A stretch of 64,000 nucleotides of DNA. Origin: Rudaea sp. GTDB taxonomy: Bacteria; Pseudomonadota; Gammaproteobacteria; Xanthomonadales; Rhodanobacteraceae. Where the stretch lies: positions 248,001 through 312,000 of the forward strand of contig JARLJU010000236.1 in NCBI GenBank assembly GCA_031291055.1. Direction: 5' to 3'. Shown piece after piece: positions 8,690-18,622 of this stretch (its first letter is position 1; the number at the start of each line of letters is the position of its first letter). Position numbers and translations under genes: made by a program. Under the pieces are notes generated by a model that did no database searches, had not been told where the DNA came from, and saw only the letters and a list, made by a program, of their open reading frames with translations.

Positions 8690-9870
8690 GGCTGCGCGCT
8701 CCGCCAGCGATAGATGTGGACATCGCCGCTCTCGAAGACCGGTTCGACCGGATAGACCCGACCGCCGCCGAGCAGCCTGCCGCGAACCGGATCATGATGC
8801 CACTCGGTACTTGCGTACAGCACGAACAAGGCATCGTGAGGCATGGGCACACCGGCGGCCGGCGCCTGCTGCAGGGGCGCCACGTCGAACGGCAGCAGCA
8901 GGTAGATCAGGCGCAAAAGGGTGTATTTGGAATCCGAAGCTACGAGGATGCGCCGCGCCGGCGGCTGTGCCGCCAGCCACGTCCGCACCTGCTCGGCGAC
9001 CAGTGCGGTGTCCTCGTCGGCCACCAGACGCTCGCGCTCGCTCCAGGACTTGCCCGCATAGACGTCTTCGGTGAGCTGGTGGCGGCCGTGAAAGTCACTT
9101 AGCCAGCGCAGGTCAAGCAGCGCCCACAACGCCAGCGCCGCGATGACGGCATGGCGCAGCAGGCGCGGCCGTGACCAGCGCAGGATCACCGCCGCAGCGA
9201 TCAGGCTCAAGGCGCAGCCGAGAAAAAGGAAAGGCGTCATCGATGGCGCCTGTACCGTTTCGATTGCCGGCCCGAGCGCACTGACCGACAACAACGCCCA
9301 AGGCGCATAACCGAACCACGATGTATACAATGTGCCAATGCCGCCGCGCCACGACGGCGACCACAATTCGACTTCGTCGAAGCGGAACGGCCGGAACGCA
9401 ACGCTCGCCGGCGCCAGTTGCGGCGTGGCGTATTCGGCAAATCCAAGTTCGATGATATCGCCCTGCCAGCCCGGAACGCCGCGCAGATCCACGCTGCGCC
9501 AGCCTGCGCCCGGCCATGGCACAGTCACCGTCTGCACGTCGTCGGGCGCATCGGCACGGCGGAATATCAGGGACAATTCTAGCGTGCGCGGGAATTCATC
9601 GAATCGATAGCGCAGCGTGGAAAAATCCTGCGCGTGCAGATGATCCAGCGCGATCGACTGCAAGGCGTTGCCGTCGTCGCCGACGGCGCCCACGCGCAAG
9701 GCCGAATCATCCTCGACGCCGGCGCCGATGACGACGTGGAAATCGCTCGCATTCATGCGCAAGCGCTGTTGCGGCAGGGGTCGCGTATTCCAGGGCAGCC
9801 CCGCGGTCCACCCCAGCAACAGCAACCAGATCGCCGCGATTGCAACGCCGCACCAGAGGCGGCGACTCAT
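8686..9870 (-). CDS. membrane protein with an N-terminal anchor, an outer domain and internal spans, unknown
   Basis: A protein of 394 residues. The start at 9870 (MSRRLWCGVAIAAIWLLLLG) overlaps the stop of the DUF455 gene by ATGA. The frame is open further upstream to 10230, but only across that gene. After the N-terminal span there is a soluble region of about 150 residues with a beta-sandwich look (LRYRFDEFPRTLELSLIF, GWRSVDLRGVPGWQGDIIEL). Hydrophobic segments follow around PWALLSVSALG, FLFLGCALSLIAAAVIL and HAVIAALALWALLD, and then a C-terminal soluble domain. It is translationally coupled to the GT-C-like gene, so the two probably act together at the membrane. I do not recognise the family. 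Confidence 0.65.
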   Translation of the reverse strand: MSRRLWCGVAIAAIWLLLLGWTAGLPWNTRPLPQQRLRMNASDFHVVIGAGVEDDSALRVGAVGDDGNALQSIALDHLHAQDFSTLRYRFDEFPRTLELSLIFRRADAPDDVQTVTVPWPGAGWRSVDLRGVPGWQGDIIELGFAEYATPQLAPASVAFRPFRFDEVELWSPSWRGGIGTLYTSWFGYAPWALLSVSALGPAIETVQAPSMTPFLFLGCALSLIAAAVILRWSRPRLLRHAVIAALALWALLDLRWLSDFHGRHQLTEDVYAGKSWSERERLVADEDTALVAEQVRTWLAAQPPARRILVASDSKYTLLRLIYLLLPFDVAPLQQAPAAGVPMPHDALFVLYASTEWHHDPVRGRLLGGGRVYPVEPVFESGDVHIYRWRSAQP

Positions 9871-10700
9871 GCCGCAGCTTCCAGACGCGCAAGTTCCGCA
9901 TGGCTGAAGCCCGCGGCAAGGCGCGCCGGAATATTGAACGGACCCTTGATCGCACCGCGCACATGCAGGGCGACCAGGTCCGCGAACGTGGCGTCGGGTT
10001 CCACGTCCGCACGTGCGCAGCACCAGGCGAACCAGCGCGAGCCGGCGGCGACGTGCGCAACTTCCTCGCGCAGGATCAGGTCGAGGATGGCGACCGTGGC
10101 CGCATCGCCGGCGCTGCGCAGACGCTCGATCATGCCGGGCGTGACGTCCAGGCCGCGCGCCTCGAGCACGCGCGGCACCAGCGCCATGCGCTGCAGGCAG
10201 GATCCAGACGTCTTTACCGCCATTTCCCACAAACCGTCGTGGGCGTCGAAATCGCCGTAGACGTGCCCGAGTTCGTGCAGACGGGTGTGCAGCAGGGCAA
10301 AGTGCCGCGCCTCGTCGGCGGCGATGCCGACCCAGTCGCGGTAGTAGTCCGGCGGCATGCCGCGGAAGCGATAGACCGCGTCCCAGGCCAGATTGATCGC
10401 ATTGAATTCGATGTGCGCGACGGCGTGGACGAGCGCCGCGCGGCCTTCCGCGGTGCCGAGGCCGCGATGCGGCAGCTTTCGCGGCGAGACCAGGTGCGGT
10501 CGCGCGGGCCGCCCCGGCATACCGATCGGCAGCGGCACATCGAATGCATCGTCCAGACCCAGAATGCCGGCGGCGAAATCAGCCGCCGCCGCCGCGGTAG
10601 CGGCGAGCTTGGCGCCCACGTCGGCGCTGTCCAGGCAACAACGCGCGCGCGCAAACAGGTTCGCGTGGCAATTCCGCGTCGGGTTTTCCTGTGCTCCCAC
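9867..10700 (-). CDS. DUF455 ferritin-like protein (possible di-iron enzyme)
   Basis: A protein of 277 residues of the DUF455/COG2833 family, which has a ferritin-like four-helix fold. The iron-ligand motifs are visible in order: AHIEFNAINLAWDAVYRFRG, then DEARHFALL, then REEVAHVAAGSRWF. The start is GTG at 10700, with GGGAG six bases upstream. That ribosome binding site lies inside a degenerate heptad repeat, so the start is somewhat uncertain. The family's reaction is not established. Coupling by ATGA to two membrane proteins is unusual and hints at a role in envelope or lipid modification, which is inference. Confidence 0.85.
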   Translation of the reverse strand: MGAQENPTRNCHANLFARARCCLDSADVGAKLAATAAAAADFAAGILGLDDAFDVPLPIGMPGRPARPHLVSPRKLPHRGLGTAEGRAALVHAVAHIEFNAINLAWDAVYRFRGMPPDYYRDWVGIAADEARHFALLHTRLHELGHVYGDFDAHDGLWEMAVKTSGSCLQRMALVPRVLEARGLDVTPGMIERLRSAGDAATVAILDLILREEVAHVAAGSRWFAWCCARADVEPDATFADLVALHVRGAIKGPFNIPARLAAGFSHAELARLEAAA

Positions 10701-10716
10701 TCTCGACTCCCGACAC
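10689..10716. repeat. degenerate heptad repeat over the DUF455 start
   Basis: The minus strand reads as consecutive degenerate seven-base units of the GGGAGTC/GAGAGTG type, related to the clear heptads at 12945-12972 and 45692-45763. It covers the start codon and ribosome binding site of the DUF455 gene. Confidence 0.4.
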
Positions 10717-10855
10717 CCTTTTGCGCTCCGGCCGATATTCTGCCAGATGCCGGCGGCATTCCGCGCGGCCCCGCGTCAGCCGACGTGCATCACGCCCCAG
10801 TCAGACAAACGTAAAAGTGCGGAAGAGCAGGACAAGGCGATCATGACGATCCTGG

Positions 10856-12334
10856 TCAGGATGCCTGGCGCCGCTGGCTCTTGGCTGCATCGGAGCGTGC
10901 GAATTCCAGGTCACTCAGGTAGGTCGGCTCGACGCCGGTGACATATTCGCCGGAGAAGCAGGAAGTGTCGAAGCGAGTGAGCTTCTCGTTGCCGTCGGCA
11001 ACCGCGGCGACCAGATCGTCCAGATCCTGATAGACGAGCCAGTCGGCGCCGATCAGCGCCTGCACCTGCGCGTCGCTGCGATCGTGCGCGACCAGTTCCC
11101 CGGGCGCCGGCATATCGATGCCGTAGACGTTCGGAAAGCGCACCGGCGGAGCGGCCGAGGCAAAGTATACTTTTTTCGCGCCGGCGTCGCGCGCCATCTG
11201 GATGATCTGCTTGGACGTGGTGCCGCGCACGATGGAATCGTCCACCAGCAACACGTTCTTGTTGCGGAATTCAAGTTCGATCGCGTTGAGCTTGCGCCGG
11301 ACCGACTTCACCCGCTCGCTTTGACCGGGCATGATGAAGGTACGCCCGATGTAGCGGTTCTTGACGAAACCCTCGCGCATCGGCAAGCCGAGCGCCGCGG
11401 CCAGCGAACTGGCGGCAGTGCGCGCGGTATCCGGGATCGGGATCACCGAATCGATGTCGTGGTCCGGCCGCAGGCGCTGGATCTTCGCGGCCAGTCGCTC
11501 GCCCATGCGCAGGCGCGCCTTGTATACCGAAACATCCTCGATCATCGAGTCCGGCCGCGCCAGGTATACATATTCGAAAATGCACGGCGCATGCGGATAG
11601 CCCTCGGCACAGTGGCGGCTGAACAGTTTTCCGTCCAGGGTCAGCAGCACCGCTTCGCCGGGCGCGACATCGCGCAGGCGCGTGAAACCGAGGATGTCGA
11701 GCGCGACCGATTCCGACGCCACAGCGTATTCCTTGCCCTCGCCGGTATCGCGCTCGCCGAGTACCAGCGGGCGGATGCCGTAGGGGTCGCGGAAAGCGAC
11801 GATGCCGTAGCCAAGCAGCAGCGACACGATCGCGTAGCCGCCGCGGGCACGCTCGTGCACACCGGCCACGGCCTTGAAGATGTGATCCGGCGTCAGCGCG
11901 TGACGCTCCTGGATCTGCAGCTCGTGCGCGAAGATATTGAGCAGGACTTCGGAATCCGAATCCGTGTTGATATGGCGGCGGTCGCCTTCGTACATCTCGC
12001 GCCGCAGCGCCTCGGTGTTGACCAGATTGCCGTTGTGCGCAAGGGCAATGCCATATGGCGAGTTCACGTAGAACGGCTGCGCTTCCGCCGAACTTTCCGA
12101 TCCGGCCGTCGGATAGCGGCAATGGCCGATACCGATGCGCCCGCGCAGCTTGAGCATGTTTTCGGGCTGGAACACGTCGCGCACCAGACCCGCTCCCTTG
12201 TGCAGGCGAAGACGTTCGCCTTCGACCGTGGCGATGCCGGCGGCATCCTGGCCGCGATGCTGCAGAACCGTCAGGCCGTCGTACAGCGCCGACGCGACTT
12301 CGGATTTGCCGACGATACCGATGATCCCGCACAT
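10856..12334 (-). CDS. purF: amidophosphoribosyltransferase PurF
   Basis: Catalyses the first committed step of purine synthesis: PRPP plus glutamine gives 5-phosphoribosylamine. The start at 12334 gives MCGIIGIVG, so Cys2 becomes the N-terminal nucleophile of the class II glutaminase domain after Met removal; longer readings to 12508 would destroy this. The glutaminase features [18 protein letters not shown] and LAHNGNLVN are present. The phosphoribosyltransferase domain has the PRPP loop [14 protein letters not shown]. The 492 residues match the usual size. It is the last gene of the minus-strand series, 31 bases after cvpA, the common cvpA-purF pairing. Confidence 0.97.
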   Translation of the reverse strand: MCGIIGIVGKSEVASALYDGLTVLQHRGQDAAGIATVEGERLRLHKGAGLVRDVFQPENMLKLRGRIGIGHCRYPTAGSESSAEAQPFYVNSPYGIALAHNGNLVNTEALRREMYEGDRRHINTDSDSEVLLNIFAHELQIQERHALTPDHIFKAVAGVHERARGGYAIVSLLLGYGIVAFRDPYGIRPLVLGERDTGEGKEYAVASESVALDILGFTRLRDVAPGEAVLLTLDGKLFSRHCAEGYPHAPCIFEYVYLARPDSMIEDVSVYKARLRMGERLAAKIQRLRPDHDIDSVIPIPDTARTAASSLAAALGLPMREGFVKNRYIGRTFIMPGQSERVKSVRRKLNAIELEFRNKNVLLVDDSIVRGTTSKQIIQMARDAGAKKVYFASAAPPVRFPNVYGIDMPAPGELVAHDRSDAQVQALIGADWLVYQDLDDLVAAVADGNEKLTRFDTSCFSGEYVTGVEPTYLSDLEFARSDAAKSQRRQAS

Positions 12335-12365
12335 GATTGTGGACGCTCGCTGGAAGTGGACTGGA

Positions 12366-12935
12366 TCAGCCGACGGACGATTTCTTGTCCGGCACAGGTG
12401 TCTGCGGCGGCGGCGCCGGTACGGTGGATGGAATCTGTGGCAACAAACCGCGTAAATCAAGGTATTTCGCAACTTCCGGCGGCAAGCGCGCGGACAGCCA
12501 TTGCGCACTCTGCTGGAATCCGGGCAGCAATTGCGACTGGCGCCACCACGGATCGCGCGGGAACGGCGTGAACCCCAGGATCAGCACCGTCAGCGTGACC
12601 AGCGCCAGGCCGCGGATGAGACCGAACAGCATGCCGAGCATGCGGTCGCTGCCCGACAGGCCGCTGCCGGCGACAAGCTTGCGCATCAGAAAGCTCACGA
12701 TTGCGCCGGCAATCAGCACGCCGATGAAGCAGATCGCGTAACCGAGCAGCAGTCGCGCCGACGGCAGGCTGATCGAGGTGAACTGCGCCGCAAGCTTGTC
12801 GCCGAATGTCCATGCGACCCAGAACGCCAGCACCCAGCAGGCCAATGCCAGCACCTCGCCGACGAAGCCGCGCCACAGGCCCATGAGAACGGAAAGCGCC
12901 AGCGCGCCAATGATGCAGTAGTCGGCCCAGTTCAT
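12366..12935 (-). CDS. cvpA: CvpA family inner-membrane protein
   Basis: A protein of 189 residues with four predicted spans (about 4-22, 27-45, 63-84 and 100-120) and the start [19 protein letters not shown] typical of CvpA. A conserved [20 protein letters not shown] segment precedes the last span. The C-terminal tail is proline-rich. CvpA is known for colicin V export and envelope or biofilm phenotypes, though its biochemical role is unclear. It lies directly before purF, its usual partner. Confidence 0.93.
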   Translation of the reverse strand: MNWADYCIIGALALSVLMGLWRGFVGEVLALACWVLAFWVAWTFGDKLAAQFTSISLPSARLLLGYAICFIGVLIAGAIVSFLMRKLVAGSGLSGSDRMLGMLFGLIRGLALVTLTVLILGFTPFPRDPWWRQSQLLPGFQQSAQWLSARLPPEVAKYLDLRGLLPQIPSTVPAPPPQTPVPDKKSSVG

Positions 12936-12944
12936 TCAGGGGCC

Positions 12945-12972
12945 GGGAATGGGGAATCGGGAATGGAGAATG
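12945..12972. repeat. four GGGAAT-type heptads
   Basis: Four back-to-back seven-base units, GGGAATG, GGGAATC, GGGAATG and GAGAATG, lie in the short gap between dedD and cvpA. This kind of heptad array is, from memory, frequent between genes of xanthomonads. No function is apparent. Confidence 0.7.
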
Positions 12973-13051
12973 GGCGAACGACGATTGCCATGCGTACCGG
13001 CAGCATCGACGCCGAACGACCTGCAGGTTCTGGATTGCCCATCCCAGGCTC

Positions 13052-13957
13052 TCACGGCTGCGTCACGATCATGCCGTCGATCTGGAATTTCTGCTTGATG
13101 CCGCCGCGCGCGCTGTCGGCGCTGCCGCGATCGGCGTACGGCCCGGCGCGGACTCGCCACAAGGGCTGGTCGGTACCGGTACGGTCGACGAAACTGGCAA
13201 CGCCGCCACCGCGCAGGCGATCGCGCAGCTTGTTCGCCTCCGCTTCGGTCTTGAACGCGCCCAGCTGCACCGCCCAGCCGCCGGCACGATTGGGCGGCAG
13301 TGCGCTTGCCGGCGCATCGGCCCTGGGTTGTTCGGCGGATTCGACCACGCTGCTGGGCACCTTGGGCTCAACCTGTTTGATCTTCAGGCGCACCGTTTCC
13401 GCCGCGGCCCGATCGGCGAACGGCCCCACGCGTACGCGCAGCGCCGGCTTGCCTTGGTAGTCGGTCGTTTCACTGTACGCTGGCTGACCCAATTTCTTCA
13501 TCTTCGCGACCAGGGCGTCGGCATGTGCCTGATCCGCGTAGATGCCCAGGTTTACCGCAAAACGACCCGCTGTCGCCGCGGGCGCCACAGCGACCGGCGG
13601 CGCAGCCACCGGCGCGGGCGTTTTCGCGTCGGCCAGCACAGACGGCTTGGCCTCGGGCTTCGCCGTCGGCGCGGTCGCGACGTCTTCCGGACGGGCGTCG
13701 GTACGCGCCGGCGCACGCGTATCCACCGTAACTATCTTGTTGCTGTCGGCCGGCGCAGGCGTCGCCGGCGCCGACGGGGTTTCGACCGGCAGCGTGCGCG
13801 TCTCGAACTTGCGCTCCGGCGGCGGCGGAATATCGAGGTTTACCGTCGTGCTGTCCTGCTTCGGTGGTGCGTTGCCGAGAAACATCGGCACGAAAATGAT
13901 CGCCAGGGCGATCAGGACGGCGGCACCGAGCAGGCGTTGTTTCAAGGCGGAATCCAT
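13052..13957 (-). CDS. dedD: SPOR-domain membrane protein (DedD-like)
   Basis: A protein of 301 residues. The start at 13957 gives MDSALKQRLLGAAVLIALAI, the cytoplasmic stub and single span of DedD. A proline/alanine-rich linker of about 100 residues follows, then two tandem SPOR domains: one from about FAVNLGIYADQAHADALVAKM and one from about WAVQLGAFKTEAEANKL, each closing with a RVRVGPF or RVRAGPY motif. SPOR domains bind denuded peptidoglycan at the division septum. E. coli DedD has one SPOR domain, so the doubled domain is a difference. It lies between folC and cvpA, the standard position of dedD. Confidence 0.9.
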   Translation of the reverse strand: MDSALKQRLLGAAVLIALAIIFVPMFLGNAPPKQDSTTVNLDIPPPPERKFETRTLPVETPSAPATPAPADSNKIVTVDTRAPARTDARPEDVATAPTAKPEAKPSVLADAKTPAPVAAPPVAVAPAATAGRFAVNLGIYADQAHADALVAKMKKLGQPAYSETTDYQGKPALRVRVGPFADRAAAETVRLKIKQVEPKVPSSVVESAEQPRADAPASALPPNRAGGWAVQLGAFKTEAEANKLRDRLRGGGVASFVDRTGTDQPLWRVRAGPYADRGSADSARGGIKQKFQIDGMIVTQP

Positions 13958-13982
13958 GCAGCGTCCTCCGGAACTGGAGCAA

Positions 13983-15317
13983 TTATACCTTGGATACCGG
14001 ATGCGCCGGTTCAGCCTCGATCCAGCCATTGCACCGTGCCCACTGCAGCGCGGTGGCGGCTACAAAAAAAGAACCGAAGGCGAGGACGCGGTCGCGGACG
14101 TCTGCCTGCGCAGCCGCTGCGTACAATGCCGCGGCGATGCCCGTATGGACTTCGATACCGGCACCCGGAGCCGCCGCCCGCATGCGTGCGCGCAGCGCTT
14201 GCACCGGCAAGCCGCGCGGCGTGTCCGCGTCGAGGCCACCCAGAAACCATTGCCCGATGTGCGCCATCAACGGTGCAACGATACCGGCCACGTCCTTGTC
14301 CGCCAGTGCACCGAACACGGCCAGCGTGCGGCCGCGGACCGGATTCTGTCGCAACCATTCGCCGAGCACGCCCGCGGCCTGCGGATTGTGCGCGACATCG
14401 ACAATCAGGTCTGCGGCGCCAGGCTTGTGCAGGCGCTGCAGACGCGCGGGCAACCGCGCCGAACCCACGGCAGCCACGAGCGCGGCCGGATTCCAGCCAA
14501 GCCGATCGCGCAGGGTATACAACGCCGCAATGGCCGCGGCGGCATTGTCGATCTGGCAGGGCGCGAGCAGGGCGGGCGCGGGCAAATCGACGGCAACTTT
14601 GCCGTATTGCCAGCGCCAGCCGGCAGCGTGGGATGAAAAATCATATTCGATTCCCACGCGGATCACTTCCGCACCGATGCGCCGTGCTTCGACAAGCAAT
14701 CCGGCAGGGGGTGCACGCGTGCCGATCACGGCTGGCCGCGCGGCGCGGAAGATGCCTGCTTTCTCGCGACCGATGCTGTCGCGGTCGTTGCCGAGCCAGT
14801 CCTGGTGATCCAGGTCGATCGTGGTGACGACAGCGGCGTCGGCATCGATGATGTTGACCGCATCCAGACGCCCGCCCAGCCCGACTTCGAGCACCGCGAC
14901 ATCGAGTTTACTTTGCGCAAATATCCACAATGCAGCAAGCGTTCCGAACTCGAAGTAAGTCAGCGCAATCGCGTCTGTCGCAGTTGCGCCGCGTGCGGCG
15001 TCGATGCGCTCGAAAGCATCGACCAGCGCAGCGTCGCCGGCTTCTTCGCCCATCACGCGCACACGCTCGTTGTAGCGCAGCAGATGCGGCGAGGTATAGC
15101 TGCCCACGCGCTTCCCGTCCGCCGTCAGCATCGCTTCCAGGAATGCGACGGTGGAACCCTTGCCGTTGGTACCGCCGACCGTGATCACGACCGGCGCCGG
15201 CCGCGGCGCGCCCATGCGCTGCCACACCGCGCCCACGCGGTCCAGGCCCAGTTCGACGCTGCGCGGGTGGATGCTTTGCTGGTGATCCAGCCATTGCAGA
15301 AGAGTTCGTCGCGTCAC
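13983..15317 (-). CDS. folC: bifunctional folylpolyglutamate synthase / dihydrofolate synthase
   Basis: Joins glutamate to dihydropteroate and adds further glutamates to folates. A protein of 444 residues with the P-loop GGTNGKGS (about 49-55), the TSPHLLRYNERV segment, the LEVGLGGRLDAVN motif and the HQDWLGN region of the Mur-ligase family. Late motifs are DVAHNPQA and FGALADKDV. It lies between accD and dedD as in other gammaproteobacteria. The gap to accD (15318-15643) is unusually long for this series and contains a palindrome. Confidence 0.96.
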   Translation of the reverse strand: MTRRTLLQWLDHQQSIHPRSVELGLDRVGAVWQRMGAPRPAPVVITVGGTNGKGSTVAFLEAMLTADGKRVGSYTSPHLLRYNERVRVMGEEAGDAALVDAFERIDAARGATATDAIALTYFEFGTLAALWIFAQSKLDVAVLEVGLGGRLDAVNIIDADAAVVTTIDLDHQDWLGNDRDSIGREKAGIFRAARPAVIGTRAPPAGLLVEARRIGAEVIRVGIEYDFSSHAAGWRWQYGKVAVDLPAPALLAPCQIDNAAAAIAALYTLRDRLGWNPAALVAAVGSARLPARLQRLHKPGAADLIVDVAHNPQAAGVLGEWLRQNPVRGRTLAVFGALADKDVAGIVAPLMAHIGQWFLGGLDADTPRGLPVQALRARMRAAAPGAGIEVHTGIAAALYAAAAQADVRDRVLAFGSFFVAATALQWARCNGWIEAEPAHPVSKV

Positions 15318-15643
15318 GCCGGAGATTCCATCGATCGCGCTGCAGGTCCTGCTTCAAGCGCGCGGGAGCGCGCGCTTTTCAGGGGCCCCTTTGGCATGGC
15401 AAGGACGCGGAGGAAATGCCCGAAGGGGTGCGCGCACGACGCGAGCGAATTTGTTGCTGGTCCATGAACGGGCCATCAACGAACTCCGTAGCGACCTTGC
15501 GAAGTTCGCAGGCAGGAACCTGCGGACCGTGCCACCGGATGCTCTTTCCTTTGGTTACTTTCCTTTGGGCAAGCAAAGGAAAGTAACCCACCCGTCGACA
15601 GACGGGCGGAAGCACTCATCGGCGGATCCATACTCGCATGGCG
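15318..15643. other. 326-base gap between accD and folC
   Basis: I see no convincing gene here on either strand. It contains a GC-rich hairpin-like run around 15360-15375 and the perfect 15-bp inverted repeat described separately. Since accD and folC are on the same strand, the gap is transcribed or carries a folC promoter; I could not identify promoter elements with confidence. Confidence 0.6.
15553..15588. repeat. perfect 15-bp inverted repeat (xanthomonad-type palindrome)
   Basis: The arms GGTTACTTTCCTTTG (15553-15567) and CAAAGGAAAGTAACC (15574-15588) pair perfectly around the loop GGCAAG. A second CTTTCCTTTGG lies just upstream at 15544-15554. There is no T-tract, so it is not an ordinary terminator. 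It resembles the GGTTAC...GTAACC palindromes I recall between genes in xanthomonads. It lies inside the accD-folC gap. Confidence 0.85.
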
Positions 15644-16510
15644 TCATGCGGCCTTGGGTTGGCGCATCAGCAGCGCGAGCAGCGCCGCGAGCTTGTCGCG
15701 CATCTCGCGACGGTCGACGATCAGGTCGATGGCGCCATGTTCGAGCAGGAATTCCGAACGCTGGAATCCTTCCGGCAAGGTTTCGCGCACGGTTTGCTCG
15801 ATGACGCGCGGGCCGGCAAAGCCGATCAGGGCCTTGGGCTCGCCGATGTTGATGTCGCCGAGCATGCCCAGACTTGCCGAGACGCCGCCGGTGGTCGGAT
15901 GAGTGAGTACGGAAACGTAAGGTATCCCGGCGCTGCGCAGGCGCGCCAGTGCAGCCGAAGTCTTGGCCATCTGCATCAGCGAGAACAGGCCTTCCTGCAT
16001 GCGCGCGCCGCCGGTCGCGGCAAAATTGACCAGGGGTGTGCGTTCATCGAGGGCGCGCTCGGCTGCCAGCGTGAATTTCTCCCCGACCACCGAACCCATC
16101 GAACCACCCATGAAGGCGAACTCGAATACACAGGCTACCAGCGGCTGCGTCTTGAGCAGGCCATGCATCGCGATCAGCGCATCCTTTTCGCCCGTCTGCT
16201 TCTGTGCGGCAACGATGCGATCCTTGTACTTTTTCGAGTCGCGGAATTTCAGTACATCGACAGGTTCCAGGCTGGCAAACAACTCCTGGCCCGTGCCTTC
16301 GTCAAACAACGCCGCCAGACGCTTGCGCGCGCGAATCGTGTGGTGATGGCCGCACTTCGGACAGACTTCCAGATTGCGCTCAAGTTCGGGCCGATACAGC
16401 ACTGCGCCACAGCCCTCGCATTTTTCCCACAGCCCTTCCGGCACCTTGCCCTTGGACGTCGTGCCCTCGGTGCGAATGCGCGACGGCATCAATTTCTGCA
16501 GCCAGCTCAT
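15644..16510 (-). CDS. accD: acetyl-CoA carboxylase carboxyltransferase subunit beta
   Basis: Transfers the carboxyl group from biotin to acetyl-CoA, giving malonyl-CoA, in complex with AccA. A protein of 288 residues. The start at 16510 gives [12 protein letters not shown], typical of the family; longer in-frame readings to 16750 are rejected. An N-terminal zinc ribbon has Cys31, Cys34, Cys50 and Cys53 (CEGC and CPKC). The crotonase-like core contains [22 protein letters not shown] and [16 protein letters not shown]. It lies between trpA and folC, as in Pseudomonas and xanthomonads. Confidence 0.97.
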   Translation of the reverse strand: MSWLQKLMPSRIRTEGTTSKGKVPEGLWEKCEGCGAVLYRPELERNLEVCPKCGHHHTIRARKRLAALFDEGTGQELFASLEPVDVLKFRDSKKYKDRIVAAQKQTGEKDALIAMHGLLKTQPLVACVFEFAFMGGSMGSVVGEKFTLAAERALDERTPLVNFAATGGARMQEGLFSLMQMAKTSAALARLRSAGIPYVSVLTHPTTGGVSASLGMLGDINIGEPKALIGFAGPRVIEQTVRETLPEGFQRSEFLLEHGAIDLIVDRREMRDKLAALLALLMRQPKAA

Positions 16511-16583
16511 GTCGTCGGTTTCTCCAGTCAATATGGGTGCCGATGCATCGCCTTGCGGCGGCATCGGCTCCTCCGGCACGCGA

Positions 16584-17393
16584 TCACGCGGCATGCGCCT
16601 GCCGCTGGTCCAGCGCCTGGCGGATCGGTGCGAGGAACTGTGTCGCGGCGGCAACGATCGCGTCGGGCGACTCCGCGAGTCGCGCGACGAGCGCGCTGCC
16701 GATGACCACCGCATCGGCGAAGTCGGCAATCGCAATGGCGGACCCGGCATCGCGCACGCCGAAGCCTACCGCGACCGGGGTGCGCGTGCGCGCCTTGATT
16801 GCTGCAACGCGTTCGCGCACCGGCGCGAGGTCGAGCCGGTCCGCGCCAGTGATACCGGAAAATGAGACATAGTACAAAAATCCTTCCGCGCAACGGCACA
16901 GTTCGCCGAGACGCGCTTCGGCCGTGGTCGGTGCGGCAAGATATATCTGGCGCAATCCGGCGGCGCGCAGCGAGGCAGTCGAGGCGGATTCCTCCAGCGG
17001 ACAATCCACCAGCAGGATGCCATCCACACCCGCTGCTGCGGCATCGCGCGCAAAGCGCTCGTAGCCGTGGATCTCGACCGGATTCAGATAACCCATCAGC
17101 ACGATCGGCGTCGTTGCATCTGTTGCGCGGAATTCGCCGACCCAGCCGAGAATCCGCTTGAGGCCGACGCCGCGGGCCAAAGCGCGCTCGCTGGCGTGCT
17201 GGATCACCGGACCGTCGGCCATCGGGTCGGAAAACGGCACGCCCAGCTCGATCAGATCCGCACCCGCATCGACCAGTGCGTGCAGCAGCGGCACCATGGC
17301 ATCAGGCGAAGGATCGCCCGCGGTAATGAATGGAATCAGGCCGGTGCGGCCGGCGGATCCGAGCGCGGCGAATCGCTGGTCGATGCGGTTCAC
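16584..17393 (-). CDS. trpA: tryptophan synthase alpha chain
   Basis: Cleaves indole-3-glycerol phosphate to indole and glyceraldehyde 3-phosphate; the indole is channelled to TrpB. A TIM barrel of 269 residues with the catalytic Glu in [19 protein letters not shown] and the catalytic Asp in the [11 protein letters not shown] region (equivalent to Asp60 of the Salmonella enzyme). The phosphate-binding GFGVRD and VVIGSALV follow. The start is GTG at 17393, forming a GTGA overlap with the trpB stop, so translation is coupled. Confidence 0.97.
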   Translation of the reverse strand: MNRIDQRFAALGSAGRTGLIPFITAGDPSPDAMVPLLHALVDAGADLIELGVPFSDPMADGPVIQHASERALARGVGLKRILGWVGEFRATDATTPIVLMGYLNPVEIHGYERFARDAAAAGVDGILLVDCPLEESASTASLRAAGLRQIYLAAPTTAEARLGELCRCAEGFLYYVSFSGITGADRLDLAPVRERVAAIKARTRTPVAVGFGVRDAGSAIAIADFADAVVIGSALVARLAESPDAIVAAATQFLAPIRQALDQRQAHAA

Positions 17394-18622
17394 AGCGAAA
17401 TTCCCTCGCGCCTGGCAATCGTATGCACATCCTTGTCGCCGCGGCCGGAAAGGTTCACAAGTATCAATTTATCCTTTGCCAGACCGCGTGCGATTTTCAT
17501 CGCCTGGGCGACGGCATGACTGGATTCAAGTGCGGCAAGAATACCTTCGGTGAGGGCCAGTTCGTGGAACGCAGCCAGCGCCTCGTCATCGGTGACGCCG
17601 ACGTAGCTGGCGCGGCCACAGTCCTTGAGGAATGCGTGCTCGGGACCGACGCCGGGATAATCCAGCCCCGCGGAAATCGAATGCGTCTCGGTGATCTGGC
17701 CGTTGTCGTCGCAGATCACATAGGTACGGTTGCCGTGCAGGATGCCGGGACGGCCGGCCGCCAACGACGCGGCGTGGCGCCCCGTGGCGATGCCCTCGCC
17801 CGCCGCTTCCGCGCCGACGATGGCGACATCGCGGTCGTTGAGGAAGGCATGAAACAGCCCGATCGCATTGGAGCCGCCGCCCACGCAGGCGACCAGCGTA
17901 TCGGGCAGTCGTCCGAATTGTTCCAGCATCTGCACGCGCGCCTCACGGCCAACCACGGCGTTGAAATCGCGCACCATGAGCGGATATGGATGCGGGCCGG
18001 CCACGGTTCCGATGATGTAGAACGTGTTTTCGACGTTGCTCACCCAATCGCGCATCGCTTCGTTGAGCGCATCCTTGAGGGTCTTCGAGCCGGACGTGAC
18101 CGGCACAACCTGAGCGCCGAGCAGCTTCATGCGATAGACATTGATCGCCTGGCGCTCGATATCGACGGCGCCCATGTAGACGACGCACTCCAGTCCCAGC
18201 CGTGCCGCAACCGTGGCGCTGGCGACGCCGTGCTGGCCCGCGCCGGTTTCCGCAATGATGCGGCTCTTGCCCATGCGCCTGGCGACAAGCGCCTGGCCGA
18301 CCGTGTTGTTGATCTTGTGCGCGCCGGTATGGTTGAGGTCTTCGCGCTTGAACAGGATCTGTGCGCCGCCGATTTTCTTCGACAACCGCTGCGCGTGATA
18401 GATCGGGCTCGGCCGGCCGACGTAGTGCTTGAGGTCGTATTCGAGTTCGGCGATGAATTCCGGATCCTTGCGCAGGCGCAGATACGCCTGCGTCAATTCC
18501 GCCAGCGGCGCCATCAGCGTTTCGGCGACATAGCTGCCGCCGTAGGGACCAAAGCGCCCGTGCGCATCGGGCCATGCGCTGAAATCGATCGTGGGTTCGC
18601 TTTTAGCTTTTGTCGCCAGCAC
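17390..18622 (-). CDS. trpB: tryptophan synthase beta chain
   Basis: A pyridoxal-phosphate enzyme that condenses indole with serine to give tryptophan. A protein of 410 residues with the PLP-lysine motif HTGAHKINN, the [10 protein letters not shown] segment, GGGSNAIG for the phosphate, and the C-terminal [10 protein letters not shown] chose GTG at 18622 as the start because GGAG lies six bases upstream and the N-terminus then matches the family. This makes a 20-base overlap with the end of trpF. The frame itself is open further upstream to 18760. Confidence 0.97.
   Translation of the reverse strand: MLATKAKSEPTIDFSAWPDAHGRFGPYGGSYVAETLMAPLAELTQAYLRLRKDPEFIAELEYDLKHYVGRPSPIYHAQRLSKKIGGAQILFKREDLNHTGAHKINNTVGQALVARRMGKSRIIAETGAGQHGVASATVAARLGLECVVYMGAVDIERQAINVYRMKLLGAQVVPVTSGSKTLKDALNEAMRDWVSNVENTFYIIGTVAGPHPYPLMVRDFNAVVGREARVQMLEQFGRLPDTLVACVGGGSNAIGLFHAFLNDRDVAIVGAEAAGEGIATGRHAASLAAGRPGILHGNRTYVICDDNGQITETHSISAGLDYPGVGPEHAFLKDCGRASYVGVTDDEALAAFHELALTEGILAALESSHAVAQAMKIARGLAKDKLILVNLSGRGDKDVHTIARREGISL

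Noticed and set aside
6914-8713. 599-codon open frame on the plus strand
   Set aside because: It is antisense to the GT-C-like gene and rich in Q, R, H and P with no domain. The overlapping GT4 and membrane genes explain the DNA.
11084-14827. Two plus-strand frames of about 500 codons (11084-12571 and 13328-14827)
   Set aside because: They are opposite purF, and folC with dedD, respectively, all three certain from motifs. The translations are R, H, G and A-rich with no domain.
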